A DNA stretch of 64,000 nucleotides, taken from the NCBI GenBank assembly GCA_963718105.1, contig OY970352.1:3968001-4032000 (forward strand). The letters run 5' to 3'. Shown here piece by piece: positions 41,539 through 50,615 of the stretch (positions within the stretch are counted from its first letter, which is position 1; the number at the start of each line of letters is the position of its first letter). Source of the DNA: DASYKT01 sp963718105. Lineage in GTDB: Bacteria; Acidobacteriota; Blastocatellia; Pyrinomonadales; Pyrinomonadaceae. Both the position numbers and the translations under genes were made by a program. The notes below the pieces were generated by a model. The model was not told the origin of the DNA and searched no databases. It was given only the letters and a program-made list of their open reading frames with translations.

Positions 41539-43554
41539 TTAATCGCATCGCCAGGCATTGTTTATACGTTTGGCAAACGCGCCGTCAACCCCGGCCGTTC
41601 CCTGCACGCAAATGCCCGAGCCGTTTTTCACGCAGTCTTTGCAATAGACCAGCGTGCCGTCAGTGATCACCGGAAGACCGTTGAAGATGGTGTTAGCGTA
41701 AGTCACAATTTCGTTAAAGGTCATATCCTTATCGAATTGCACCGGGCCGTTAATGACAACACCGCGATACGGCTTATTCTGATTGCCCAAAATGGTAAGG
41801 AAACCGTTATCTCCCGAACGTTTGAAATCGTAAAAATAATTTTGCCCCAGCCGGAGCAGGGGTTTATTGAAGTTATACGACCTGGAAAACAACATCGGGT
41901 CATTGTTATTCGTATCGTCGTCTGCCATTAGGACATCGAATCCGAAAAAGGTCGGCCGTTTTACGATCTCGTTTACTCCCGAGCCTTCCTTCGGACGTCC
42001 TGTCTGAAACACTCTTCTGCCTCCGACAAAATTCGGGTCGCTGACCGTGTTTCCGTTGATGTCTTTGCATACGCCCGGAAAAATGTCCGGGTCGTAACAA
42101 AACCGGTCTCCGTTTGAGGTGAGCATGACATTGGGGTCTGCCTGGACCGTGATGGCGCCATAGGAATTTCCGGTCGAGATATAATTCAGGTTTCCATGAA
42201 GCTCGATCGTATCGCCAAAGGTGCCGCCGATATTAGTTATCATCACCGAACGGGTAGCTCCCAGGGGATTTGTATAAATGCTTCGCTGACCGCGCTCGGA
42301 GGCGGAATTTATCATTGTCACGTTGCCTACCGTGTCGATGTATAAAAATGTGCCGCCGATGCCGGCGCCGTAATCGTAACCGCCGCCAAAGGTTTGCTCC
42401 AGCAGCACGGTCCCGGCCCTTTTGATGTGTACTCCGTTTCCGGGCGCGTTGGACGCGACATAGGCCAGAAAAGTATTAGTGATCTTCCAATCGGTATCGT
42501 AGGTATCGATCAGAATACCCGTCCTGTTATTGTAGAAAGTACAATGGTCCACTTTCACATAATCGAATTGCCAGGCGTAGCAAAACTGCTCCGCGGGATT
42601 GCAATTGTCGTCATTCACATTGTGAACGTAAAGCGCTTTGTCCAGATTTTGAAAGGTAACATTTTCAAATTTGAAGTTTTGGCTTGAATTGGGCACATGG
42701 ATCGGCTGGCCCCCCTTTGGCGGAGGAAGTATTGCCCATTTACCATACCCTTCGATGCCGTAATCACCGGTCTGATCGCGCGGCTGTTCCCCATAAAGAG
42801 CGGAATTGCCCAGCAGTTCGATAAACCGGACCGTTACCTGGTTAGTGCATCCGCCGATCCGAAAGATCGTCTGGCCGGGATGGCGCAAACGTATCCGCGA
42901 AGGCGAGGACTTTTCGGGAACATTTGTAGTGGGGATGGAGTAATTAGAACTCGCGCCCTGGATAACAACTCCGGACGGAAGCGTAATAGCTTTGTAAGCC
43001 GGATCTATCGTGTTCCCGTTGGTCGTTCCCACCACATAATCGCCTGCCGGAAAATACAAAGTCCCGCCTTGTTTCGCCGCCATAAAATACAGGGCGTTTC
43101 TGATCGTTTTGGTGTAGTCCGCGGGCTCGCTAACGCTGTAGGTGGCCGGGAAGCTGGCGACGTAGGTAACCGGACGAAAATCCTTGACATTGATAAAACC
43201 GGTGGTTTTGGTAGTGGGATACCAGAGGTAGGAGGTATTGGTGGTTAATTTAATATCATAAAAATCCTCGCCGCCGTTGAAGCACCACTGGCCGTCGCCG
43301 TTAGGACCGACCGCATTACCAACGACAGGGCCGCCGCCGCTGCAAGCCGTCAGCCCGGTTGCCGCCATTGTCTGGCCGGTACCGGCAATATAAACGGTAA
43401 TGCTGTTATTCGGATAACTGAGGTATTGCAGCGGGCATACGCCGGTACTATCAGCGTTGAGGGTGAAAGAATATCCTTCGAATTTGTTTGCAAAGGTCAC
43501 AAGGGCGACCGCCAGCAAGATCACAATACCGCAAAATAGTTTTGTTACTTTCAT
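41539..43554 (-). CDS. secreted beta-helix protein (pectate-lyase-3-like)
   Basis: 671 residues from ATG 43554 (MKVTKLFCGI), chosen because AGGAGG lies just upstream and a signal peptide (1-22, ending VTFAN) follows. Residues about 100-150 fit the start of pectate_lyase_3/GH28-type proteins (K-T-I-R-N-A-L-Y-F-M-A-A-K-Q-G-G-T-L-Y-F-P-A-G-D-Y), followed by beta-helix turns (L-P-S-G-V-V-I-Q-G, F-K-F-E-N-V-T-F-Q-N-L, V-D-H-C-T-F-Y-N-N-R-T-G-I). Catalytic residues cannot be assigned. The C-terminus has a Cys-containing loop (C-K-D-C-V-K-N-G-S-G-I-C-V-Q). Extracellular, probably carbohydrate-binding or -cutting. Confidence 0.8.
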   Translation of the reverse strand: MKVTKLFCGIVILLAVALVTFANKFEGYSFTLNADSTGVCPLQYLSYPNNSITVYIAGTGQTMAATGLTACSGGGPVVGNAVGPNGDGQWCFNGGEDFYDIKLTTNTSYLWYPTTKTTGFINVKDFRPVTYVASFPATYSVSEPADYTKTIRNALYFMAAKQGGTLYFPAGDYVVGTTNGNTIDPAYKAITLPSGVVIQGASSNYSIPTTNVPEKSSPSRIRLRHPGQTIFRIGGCTNQVTVRFIELLGNSALYGEQPRDQTGDYGIEGYGKWAILPPPKGGQPIHVPNSSQNFKFENVTFQNLDKALYVHNVNDDNCNPAEQFCYAWQFDYVKVDHCTFYNNRTGILIDTYDTDWKITNTFLAYVASNAPGNGVHIKRAGTVLLEQTFGGGYDYGAGIGGTFLYIDTVGNVTMINSASERGQRSIYTNPLGATRSVMITNIGGTFGDTIELHGNLNYISTGNSYGAITVQADPNVMLTSNGDRFCYDPDIFPGVCKDINGNTVSDPNFVGGRRVFQTGRPKEGSGVNEIVKRPTFFGFDVLMADDDTNNNDPMLFSRSYNFNKPLLRLGQNYFYDFKRSGDNGFLTILGNQNKPYRGVVINGPVQFDKDMTFNEIVTYANTIFNGLPVITDGTLVYCKDCVKNGSGICVQGTAGVDGAFAKRINNAWRCD

Positions 43555-44157
43555 TTTTATCCTCCTTAAAATCGAGTGTCGTAGAGACACTTCGAAGCCG
43601 TACCGGAGCACAGGGTTCCGGAGCTCTAAAACTCTTTCGCTCTTTAATCTGTGCAGCAGTTATGTGCGGTCTATGTCCTGAATGAACAGGCAAACGACCG
43701 GTTAGCTTGGTTTAAAGAAGGGACACTGGGATAACGACGATAAACGTATCTCTTGTTTTCGGCGGCAAGGGAGCGCAATCAGATCTTGTTTGACCTTTAA
43801 TGTGTCAGCAAAATAACAGATCACCCTCATCGAGCATTATTTTTGATGCCCCGGAATGCGTTTTTAACGTTATGGGTGAATGTCAGACCACATAAAAACG
43901 GGAAAACTTTTATGCGGAAAACCGGTGATTTTGTACGGGGTATCTCGCTAAAGTAAGCCCGTATGATCTGACCCTTGAAAAACAAAAAGCAAATTGTTTC
44001 TACGCAAAAAGACAAAATTGTCTGAACTATTTTGAAACTACTATCTTCGAAAACTTAAGTCAACAAATTTTTGGAGACTTTTGTGCGTCGGGCGTTTTAG
44101 CCGGTTTTGATGAACGGGGTTTTGGTTTTGAAAAGAGAAAGGTTTATCTTATTCTGC
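43555..44157. promoter_or_regulatory. divergent intergenic region
   Basis: About 600 bases between the beta-helix gene (minus) and the M14 gene (plus). The 100 bases next to the minus gene contain two small hairpins (gtgtcgtagagacac; ccggagcacagggttccgg) that would sit in its 5' leader. Nothing else was recognised apart from AT-rich stretches near 43820-44050. Confidence 0.5.
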
Positions 44158-45498
44158 ATGAGAATAGTGCCGGTTTTATTAACTTTCCTTTTTGTTTTTC
44201 TGATGGCCAACTCTGCTGACGCACAATCGCCGAAAGACCTTGCTGCTATCTGGGATAAACAGCACATCACGACGATGCCTGCTTCACAGGTGCGTCACGC
44301 CGATCTGAAAAAATATCTCGAAAAACTAAAACAAGCCGGGATCAAAGTTGACCCGGTTGGCTTTTCCGGTGAAAGCCGTGAAATTTACCAGGTCGAATGG
44401 GGTAAAGGTAAAACAAAGATCTTTATGTGGTCGCAGATGCACGGCGATGAACCGACCGCCACCAGCGCGCTGATGGATATGTTTTACTTTCTGCAGCAAA
44501 ATAAGAATTTGAAGTGGGTGGCGGAACTCGAAAAAGCGGTTACCATCCGCGCGCTGCCGATGCTTAACCCTGACGGCCAGGAGCGTTTTCAGCGCCGCAA
44601 TGCGCAATCGATCGATATCAACCGCGACGCCCGCGATCTGGCCACGCCCGAAGGGCAGCTCTTAAAAACCTTGCGCGACGCGTGGCAGCCGGAGATCGGT
44701 TTTAATCTTCACAACCAAAACGGGCTGACCACCGTGGGCAAAAGCCGCGATCAATCAACCATCTCTCTGCTCGCGGTTTCCGGTAATGCCGAGAGCAAAT
44801 TTTCACCCGAAGGCGAGCGCAACAAACGCCTCTGCGCGGTGATGATAAACGCGCTGAATATGTTCATCAAAGGCCACGTCGCGCGTTACGAAGACGATTA
44901 CAATCCGCGCGCCTTTGGCGACCGCATGAGCGAATGGGGCACGGCGACGATACTGATCGAAACCGGCGAGCTTCACGGCAAGGACGAAATGTTTTTGATC
45001 AAAATGAATTTTGTCGCTTTTCTTTCCGCCCTTCACGCGCTGGCCGGCGGCAGCGAAAAGCAAGCCGACGCAAAAATTTATGACTCGCTGACCTTTAACG
45101 ATAACGGCTGGCTTTACAGTTACATCTTCCGGGACGGCCATATAGTCGAACGCCCGGCCGATCCGCCAAATGGCCCCAGTGATGTTGCCAAACCGGCGCC
45201 TTTTAAGGCCGATGTCGCGGTCAATTCCTATCGCCGCCGCGCCGGAGACGAGCCCGCGCTCTCCGTGCAGGAGATCGGCGATCTCGATAACTTTTTCGGC
45301 TTGGAAGAAATAGATGTCAGCAACTACTATCTGGTGCCGATTGACGGCAGCACACTGCGCCCCGGTTCGCCCGCCGGCTTTCTCTTTTACCAAAAAGACA
45401 AAGCGCAAAATATCGACTGGACAGAAAAAGACCTGCAAAAGAAATATCCGCCCGACGGCATTTTTGAAAAAGGCAAATGGGTAAAGCCGTTGAAATAA
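44158..45498 (+). CDS. secreted M14 zinc carboxypeptidase-like protein
   Basis: 446 residues from ATG 44158 (MRIVPVLLTF), where a proper signal peptide begins (1-23, ending SADAQ); TTG 44107 and ATG 44110 are in frame further out. The zinc site is H-G-D-E-P-T (HxxE) at about 100, with the third ligand in G-F-N-L-H-N-Q-N-G near 182; L-P-M-L-N-P-D-G-Q-E-R-F-Q-R-R-N and I-D-I-N-R-D-A-R are the arginine/substrate-site strands. The catalytic Glu fits I-E-T-G-E-L near 268. A C-terminal domain (about 310-446) without family assignment follows. Periplasmic peptidase, perhaps for cell-wall or scavenged peptides. Confidence 0.9.
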   Translation: MRIVPVLLTFLFVFLMANSADAQSPKDLAAIWDKQHITTMPASQVRHADLKKYLEKLKQAGIKVDPVGFSGESREIYQVEWGKGKTKIFMWSQMHGDEPTATSALMDMFYFLQQNKNLKWVAELEKAVTIRALPMLNPDGQERFQRRNAQSIDINRDARDLATPEGQLLKTLRDAWQPEIGFNLHNQNGLTTVGKSRDQSTISLLAVSGNAESKFSPEGERNKRLCAVMINALNMFIKGHVARYEDDYNPRAFGDRMSEWGTATILIETGELHGKDEMFLIKMNFVAFLSALHALAGGSEKQADAKIYDSLTFNDNGWLYSYIFRDGHIVERPADPPNGPSDVAKPAPFKADVAVNSYRRRAGDEPALSVQEIGDLDNFFGLEEIDVSNYYLVPIDGSTLRPGSPAGFLFYQKDKAQNIDWTEKDLQKKYPPDGIFEKGKWVKPLK

Positions 45499-45834
45499 AT
45501 GTACCTGACCCGTAACGTGAAACAGGGCCCGAGCTCAATAGATCGCATAAATAGTGCTGCTACAGGCAGATGCGGTAAAGACGCGAAGTGTTTCATTGTT
45601 TCAGGCGTCTCACACTGAAACAGTGAAACAAAAATGAAACAGAAATCTTAAAAATCATAAGCGATCGCCCAAAAGTAAATAAAAGCGGCTTGAAAAGATC
45701 GGCGGAACCGGTGGACTCCACAAAACAGAAATACCGCAAGGTTATTATTACCGATAGATATTATTTTGGTAAGAAAGGCTTTGGAAGTTTTGCTTTGTTC
45801 GCATGTTTTTACTTTAAAACAAGCCTTTAAACTT

Positions 45835-45944
45835 GGGAGCGCGGACGTCCCGTCCGCAAAGCGCGACTCGCTCGCGCTGAATATGTTAGATAAAATTAAT
45901 TTTAGATCTCTGCGCGATCTTTGCGGACGGGACGTCCGCGCTCC
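45835..45944. repeat. inverted pair of GGAGCGCGGACGTC palindromes
   Basis: Left arm gggagcgcggacgtcccgtc and right arm (45917-45944) gatctttgcggacgggacgt are reverse complements over about 26 bases, with a 55-base centre. Confidence 0.85.
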
Positions 45945-45950
45945 AGACAA

Positions 45951-46008
45951 AGCCTGGGCTATTTTCTACAGTCCGCTACGCGGACATTATCATTTTAAAA
46001 ACTGACCC
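45951..46008 (+). repeat. dispersed repeat, CCTGGGCTATTTTCT family (third copy)
   Basis: Contains gggctattttctacagtccg and the hairpin gtccgctacgcggac, then cattttaaaaactgacccc; matches 3956-4017. Confidence 0.85.
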
Positions 46009-46096
46009 CCTACCTTAAGGATGTCATGCGTTGCATATGTAATACATTCACGCCTTCTTGCAACAGACCAGCTAAACCGCTATACTTTAAAGTCCG

Positions 46097-47164
46097 ATGA
46101 ATACGGGCAAGAACAACGAGGGTTTACGGTTTGTGGCGAATCCGCCGAATCCCTGGCATGCGCAGGAGTCGGAGTGGCTGGGAGAGCCGCCGGCGGCGAA
46201 ATTGCAAATCTACGAAGAGACCGCCACCAAACACATCATCACCAAAAACAGCAGCCCGGACGTCGGTTTCGATTACACCGTCAATGTTTACCGGGGCTGT
46301 ACCCACGCCTGTAATTACTGCTTTGCGCGGCCGTATCACGAATACCTCGATTTTGGCGCGGGGACGGATTTTGAGACCAAGATCGTGGTCAAAATAAACG
46401 CCCCCGAACTTCTGCGCGCCGATATCAAGGCCAACCGGCACAAAGGCGACCGCATCATGTTTTCGTTCGCCTCCGACGCCTACCAGCCGCTCGAAGGCGT
46501 TTATAAACTGACCCGCGAGTGTTTGAAAGTTTGTCTTGAGATGAACCAGCCCGTAGGAATTTTGACCAAAGGGCCGCTGATCACGCGCGACATCGACATC
46601 CTGGTTCCGATGGCGGAAAAGGGTCTGCTCGCCGGCATTCACATGACCATCCCGTTTGTCGATCCGAAAATGTCCCAGGCCTTTGAGCCGCACACCGCGC
46701 TTCCGGCCAGCCGTTTCCGCGCGCTTAAAAAATTATCCGAGGCCGGGATTAAAACCGGCGTGGCGATCGCGCCGATCATTCCCGGCGTCAATGCGCCGCA
46801 GATCCCGCTCGTGCTGCAGGCCGCCAAAGATGCCGGGGCCTGTTGGGCTTTTATGAACTATCTGCGGCTGCCGGGAAGCGTCGCGCCGTATTTTGTCGAG
46901 ACGACCCGGCGACGCCTGCCGCTGATGGCCGACAAGATCATCAATAAGGTAAAACGCGAACGGCACGGAAAGCTTAACAACCCGCAGTTTTTCGAAAGGA
47001 TGAAAGGCACGACCGAGGAATACCATACGGCGGTCAGGCTCTTTAATCTCTGGCACAAAAAACTGGGCTTTGTAGCGCGGCGGCCCGCGGAAAGCGAGAC
47101 AACCGGGCTTAAGGATCTTTTGACGGAAAACCCTTCACAAACGCAGCAACTGAGCTTGTTTTAG
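46097..47164 (+). CDS. radical SAM protein, PA0069/spore-photoproduct-lyase-like family
   Basis: 355 residues. The 4Fe-4S motif is C-T-H-A-C-N-Y-C (CxxxCxxC) at about 72-79 inside Y-R-G-C-T-H-A-C-N-Y-C-F-A-R-P-Y-H-E-Y, diagnostic of the PA0069 family. Downstream D-R-I-M-F-S-F-A-S-D-A-Y-Q-P-L-E and L-T-K-G-P-L-I-T-R-D-I-D complete the partial barrel. Related proteins are annotated as SPL-like or DNA-repair-like, but the substrate of this branch is unknown. Cytosolic. The start ATG has no strong ribosome site; gatgaatacg follows an aaagtcc stretch. Confidence 0.9.
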   Translation: MNTGKNNEGLRFVANPPNPWHAQESEWLGEPPAAKLQIYEETATKHIITKNSSPDVGFDYTVNVYRGCTHACNYCFARPYHEYLDFGAGTDFETKIVVKINAPELLRADIKANRHKGDRIMFSFASDAYQPLEGVYKLTRECLKVCLEMNQPVGILTKGPLITRDIDILVPMAEKGLLAGIHMTIPFVDPKMSQAFEPHTALPASRFRALKKLSEAGIKTGVAIAPIIPGVNAPQIPLVLQAAKDAGACWAFMNYLRLPGSVAPYFVETTRRRLPLMADKIINKVKRERHGKLNNPQFFERMKGTTEEYHTAVRLFNLWHKKLGFVARRPAESETTGLKDLLTENPSQTQQLSLF

Positions 47165-47214
47165 TTGCTTTAAATCAGATAGGAGGCTTTGCCATAAAGT
47201 CAGAAATTTGTCTT

Positions 47215-47332
47215 TTGTTTTGTTTATGTGTTTTCGTGTAATTTCGTGGTTTCAGATCTTAAACTGTGGGAACTAAAGACTTAAGACTGGAACCACGAAA
47301 TTACACGAAGCAACACGAAAACTGCAAAAACA
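47215..47332. repeat. inverted repeat (ttttcgtgtaatttcgtggt)
   Basis: Arms ttttcgtgtaatttcgtggt and accacgaaattacacgaagc face each other around about 45 bases; the outer parts (gtttatgtg / caacacgaaaac) pair less well. It follows the radical SAM gene. Confidence 0.8.
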
Positions 47333-47438
47333 TTTGATTTATCTACTTTATAGGCAAAGCTACTTTATGCTTTACAACATTAGAAGTCTGGGCTAAGCTG
47401 TCTAAAATTTTTAACCCTAAAAAAGAAGGAATACCTAG

Positions 47439-47921
47439 ATGAAAAATTCATTGACCTTTATCTGTGCCTTGTCGCTTCTTATTTTTGTCGGCCTGGCCTG
47501 TTCGCCGCCGGCGGATAAACCCGCAACAAACTCGGGCACTACCGCCCCGGCACCCGGACAAAATACCAGCACCACCAAGACCACGGTCGCAGCCACTCCG
47601 GAAGCACCCGCAGCCGTAAAGGTGACCGCTTCTGAACTGATGCAGGCTTATGTCGATAACAAAGTTAAGGCGGACGACACTTACAAAGATAAAACCGTCG
47701 AGGTATCGGGCGTCGTCAGCGAAGTGGGTAAAGATATTATGAATAGCCCTTATGTGGCGCTAAAAACCAAAGAGATGATCTATACCGTGCAGGTTTATTT
47801 TACCGACGAGGAAAACAAAAAGCTGGGCGACCTCAAAAAAGGCCAGTCCATCAAGGCGACCGGAAAATGCACCGGCGCGCTGGGCAATGTCATGGTTAAA
47901 GAAGCCGTGTTAGGAAAATAG
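47439..47921 (+). CDS. OB-fold (tRNA_anti-like) lipoprotein
   Basis: 160 residues. A lipoprotein signal ends in the lipobox G-L-A-C (Cys at 21), followed by a Thr/Ala/Pro linker (about 25-60). The rest is one OB-fold of the tRNA_anti-like type: L-M-Q-A-Y-V-D-N-K-V-K-A-D-D-T-Y-K-D-K-T-V-E-V-S-G-V-V, then Y-V-A-L-K-T-K and G-Q-S-I-K-A-T-G-K-C-T-G. Despite the name, exported members bind unknown ligands in the envelope. The ribosome site is aaaagaaggaat. A hairpin with ataaggaagcattctcatat/tgcttccttat (47948-47979) after the stop is a probable terminator. Confidence 0.85.
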   Translation: MKNSLTFICALSLLIFVGLACSPPADKPATNSGTTAPAPGQNTSTTKTTVAATPEAPAAVKVTASELMQAYVDNKVKADDTYKDKTVEVSGVVSEVGKDIMNSPYVALKTKEMIYTVQVYFTDEENKKLGDLKKGQSIKATGKCTGALGNVMVKEAVLGK

Positions 47922-47947
47922 TTCGGGCAGATAAAATAGTGGTAAAT

Positions 47948-47990
47948 TATAAGGAAGCATTCTCATATTGCTTCCTTATATATTTTTCTA
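47948..47990 (+). terminator. hairpin terminator after the OB-fold gene
   Basis: Stem ataaggaagca/tgcttccttat followed by atatttttct. Confidence 0.75.
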
Positions 47991-48030
47991 TGAAGGAGGA
48001 ACGGCCGCTGGCAGCCGTTTATAAAAGCAG

Positions 48031-49563
48031 ATGGCAGAGATATTGGTCGGCAAAGGCACCAACGAAGTTAAGTTAAAGAGCAAGATGGCAAACCGCCACG
48101 GCTTGATCTCCGGCGCGACCGGAACCGGCAAGACGGTAACGCTGCAGCGGCTGGCGCAGGGTTTTTCCGAGCTTGGCGTGCCGGTATTTATGGCTGACGT
48201 CAAAGGCGATCTTTCCGGAATGGCCAAGGCCGGCGCGCTCAGCGACCGTATCAAAGCGCGAATGGAACAGCTCGGTTACCCGATGCCGGAATTTCGCGCG
48301 GTGCCGGTGCAGTTTTGGGATGTCTGGGGCGAACAGGGTACTAACCTTCGCACCACCATTTCCGAAATGGGCCCGATGCTTTTGGGCCGCCTGCTGGCGC
48401 TAAACGAAACCCAGACCGGTGTCTTGAGCGCTGCCTTTAAATATGCCGATGACAAGGGGATGCTGCTGCTCGACTTAAAAGACCTGCAGCAATTGCTGAT
48501 CTATCTCGCCGACCACACTGATGAGCTGCGCGCTGAATACGGCAACATCAGCCCGGCCAGCCTGGGGACCATCCAGCGAAACCTTTTATCCCTGGAACAG
48601 CAGGGCGGCGAAGAACTTTTTGGCGAGCCGGCGCTGCAATTAGAAGACCTGGCGCGTGTCGAAGGCGGCAAAGGCGTGGTCAACATCATTGCCGCCGATA
48701 AGCTGCTGCTTGCGCCGTTGAGCTATTCGACTTTGCTTTTATGGCTGCTTTCGGAATTGTTCGAACAGTTGCCCGAAGTGGGCGACCAGGAACTGCCCAA
48801 GCTGGTTTTCTTTTTTGATGAAGCGCACCTTTTATTTAAAGACACGCCCAAGGCCCTGGTCGATAAGGTGGAGCAGCTTGTCCGCCTGATCCGTTCAAAA
48901 GGCGTGGGCGTTTATTTTGTCACGCAAAACCCGCTCGACATTCCCGAACTTATCGCCGCGCAGCTCGGCAACCGTGTGCAGCACGCGCTCCGCGCCTTTA
49001 CCGTGAAAGATCAAAAGGCGGTCAAAGCCGTCGCGGAAAATTTCCGCCAGGATAAAAGTTTTGATGTCGAAGAAGCCGTGACCACCATGGGCGTGGGCGA
49101 AGCGCTGGTTTCTTTTCTGGCGCCCGACGGCACACCCGAATTTGTCCAGCGCGCCCTTATCCTTCCCCCGGAAAGCCAGATCGGAATGATCACGGCCGAT
49201 GAACGCAAAGCGGTGATAGGCAATTCGCCGTTTCACGCTTATGCGCAAAAACTCGACCGCGAATCTGCCTATGAGATACTGACCGCGCAAGGCCAGCAGG
49301 AACAAACCGCGGTCGCCCAACAGCAGCAGGCGGAACTCGACGCCAAAGCCGCCGCCGCTCAGGCAAAGGCAGACGCCGCCCAGGCAAAAGCCGATGCCAG
49401 GGCCGCTGAAATTCAGGCCAAGGCGGATGAAAAGGCCGCCGCCCAGCGAAACAAGGTGATCGGCAGTGTCGCCACCAGCGTCGTCCGTTCGATCGGTGTG
49501 CAGCTCAGCGGTTCGCTCGTGCGCGGCCTGATGGGTACCATCTTTGGCGGAAGAAAAAGATAA
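48031..49563 (+). CDS. HerA-like/DUF853 ATPase (YjgR family)
   Basis: 510 residues. Walker A G-A-T-G-T-G-K-T at about 29-36 and Walker B L-V-F-F-F-D-E-A-H-L-L-F near 264; V-F-M-A-D-V-K-G-D-L-S-G-M-A and Y-F-V-T-Q-N-P-L-D-I-P are typical of the DUF853 group of FtsK/HerA-like ATPases. The C-terminus holds an Ala/Lys/Gln-rich coiled coil (about 415-475) and a Gly-rich end. E. coli YjgR is the best-known relative, of unknown role. Upstream gaaggaggaa supplies the ribosome site, although spacing to this ATG is long (about 28 bases). Confidence 0.92.
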   Translation: MAEILVGKGTNEVKLKSKMANRHGLISGATGTGKTVTLQRLAQGFSELGVPVFMADVKGDLSGMAKAGALSDRIKARMEQLGYPMPEFRAVPVQFWDVWGEQGTNLRTTISEMGPMLLGRLLALNETQTGVLSAAFKYADDKGMLLLDLKDLQQLLIYLADHTDELRAEYGNISPASLGTIQRNLLSLEQQGGEELFGEPALQLEDLARVEGGKGVVNIIAADKLLLAPLSYSTLLLWLLSELFEQLPEVGDQELPKLVFFFDEAHLLFKDTPKALVDKVEQLVRLIRSKGVGVYFVTQNPLDIPELIAAQLGNRVQHALRAFTVKDQKAVKAVAENFRQDKSFDVEEAVTTMGVGEALVSFLAPDGTPEFVQRALILPPESQIGMITADERKAVIGNSPFHAYAQKLDRESAYEILTAQGQQEQTAVAQQQQAELDAKAAAAQAKADAAQAKADARAAEIQAKADEKAAAQRNKVIGSVATSVVRSIGVQLSGSLVRGLMGTIFGGRKR

Positions 49564-49570
49564 TCATATG

Positions 49571-49658
49571 TAGCGCTGCCGTCGGAGTAATTTGATGGGG
49601 CTGTCCTGATGGCGTCCGGCCATCAGTTACAAGCGCGGGCGGGACGCTGGCGCTACTC
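49571..49658. repeat. palindromic repeat (tagcgctgccgtc...gacgctggcgcta)
   Basis: Outer arms tagcgctgccgtc and gacgctggcgcta enclose an inner stem ctgatggc/gccatcag. It lies in the 370-base gap before the contractile-system operon; the remaining 275 bases should hold that operon's promoter, but none was fixed. Confidence 0.75.
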
Positions 49659-49933
49659 ACCGATCCTCTTACGCAAAAAGCGCGATTCCCTTTCGTCCCT
49701 ATATCAACGTTGTTTTAATTTCGCTTTTCCGCCGTGAGGCGGGCAAATAATAAAACAAAGGTCAGCGTCTTGTAGTCAGGCTCCCGGTTGGATTCGTGCC
49801 AGCCAAACATTTGTTACCGGCCAAAATTTTGTTACCGGTCCTGCAAGGCACTCAAAATTTTAGCGATTAGCCGCGTTCATTTGGAGAAAAGAGCGCGGGT
49901 TCATTTACGAATAAATTTTCTCATCCGACGTTT

Positions 49934-50614
49934 ATGTTCGATGAAACAGATGCACGCTTAGAGGCTTGGACAAAAAGCGCTCTGGAGGGTATCGAGGTGT
50001 CACTGTCTCCGCCCTCCGACAGCGCCGATAAAAAGTGCGTCAGCCTTTATTTGATGGAAGTGGTGCCGACACCGCCCGCCCGGGGCATGCGGCAGCCGCC
50101 CGTGCAGGCTATCTTACGCTATTTGATAACCGCTCAGGCCGAAGATCAGAAAGGCGCGCACCGGCTCCTGGGAGAGTTAATGGTAGCTGCTGCCGATGAA
50201 CCTGATTTCGAGATGGAAAAAGACCCGCTGCCTGTGGAATTGTGGCAGTCATTCAACTTAAGCCCGCGTCCCGCCTTCGTTTTACGGGTCCCTTTCAAAC
50301 ACGAAAGAAAAGAAAGACCCGTCAAGATGGTGCGCTTCCCGCTGAAAATGGAAAAATCGCCGCTAGCGCCGCTGCAGGGAAAAGTGACCAGCACGGGAAA
50401 TATCCCGCTGGCGGGCATCAAGGTCGAATTACCGTCTTTCAAACTTTATACAACCACGAATGCCGACGGGGTCTTTATTTTTCCGGCCGTACCGGCTGAT
50501 CCCAAGGTCAAAAATTTGTTCATTCGCGCCAAGGGGCGTGAGTTTTCGATTTCCACTAAACAAGCCGAAAGCAAAGGCGGAAAGCTTGTGATTCAGTTAC
50601 CAATGGAGGAGTAA
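49934..50614 (+). CDS. DUF4255/Pvc16-like tail-terminator protein of the contractile system
   Basis: 226 residues; first gene of the operon. Residues 1-135 match the DUF4255 layout seen in Afp16/Pvc16-type cap proteins: C-V-S-L-Y-L-M-E-V, a P-P-V-Q-A-I-L-R-Y-L-I-T-A strand and H-R-L-L-G-E-L-M-V-A-A-A-D-E-P-D. Residues about 150-226 form a small beta domain (L-Q-G-K-V-T-S-T-G-N-I-P-L-A-G-I-K-V-E-L and N-A-D-G-V-F-I-F-P-A-V-P) of the carboxypeptidase-regulatory type. In known systems this protein ends the tube and sheath at the far tip. The match is by pattern, so moderately sure. The sheath gene starts one base after its stop. Confidence 0.7.
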   Translation: MFDETDARLEAWTKSALEGIEVSLSPPSDSADKKCVSLYLMEVVPTPPARGMRQPPVQAILRYLITAQAEDQKGAHRLLGELMVAAADEPDFEMEKDPLPVELWQSFNLSPRPAFVLRVPFKHERKERPVKMVRFPLKMEKSPLAPLQGKVTSTGNIPLAGIKVELPSFKLYTTTNADGVFIFPAVPADPKVKNLFIRAKGREFSISTKQAESKGGKLVIQLPMEE

Positions 50615-50615
50615 A

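Larger units (their letters stand above)
45499..46096. other. gene-free gap filled with repeats
   Basis: The 600-base gap holds a GGAGCGCGGACGTC pair (45835-45944) and a CCTGGGCTATTTTCT copy (45951-46008). Short open frames that cross it encode only repeat-derived sequence (for example S-A-D-V-P-S-A). The first part contains a tgaaacag-type short repeat near 45590-45640. Confidence 0.6.

Noticed and set aside
43555..43700. Cyclic-di-GMP riboswitch in the leader of the secreted beta-helix gene
   Set aside because: Small hairpins and a gcacag stretch are present, but the conserved core of GEMM riboswitches (gacgcaaagcc and the tetraloop receptor) is absent.
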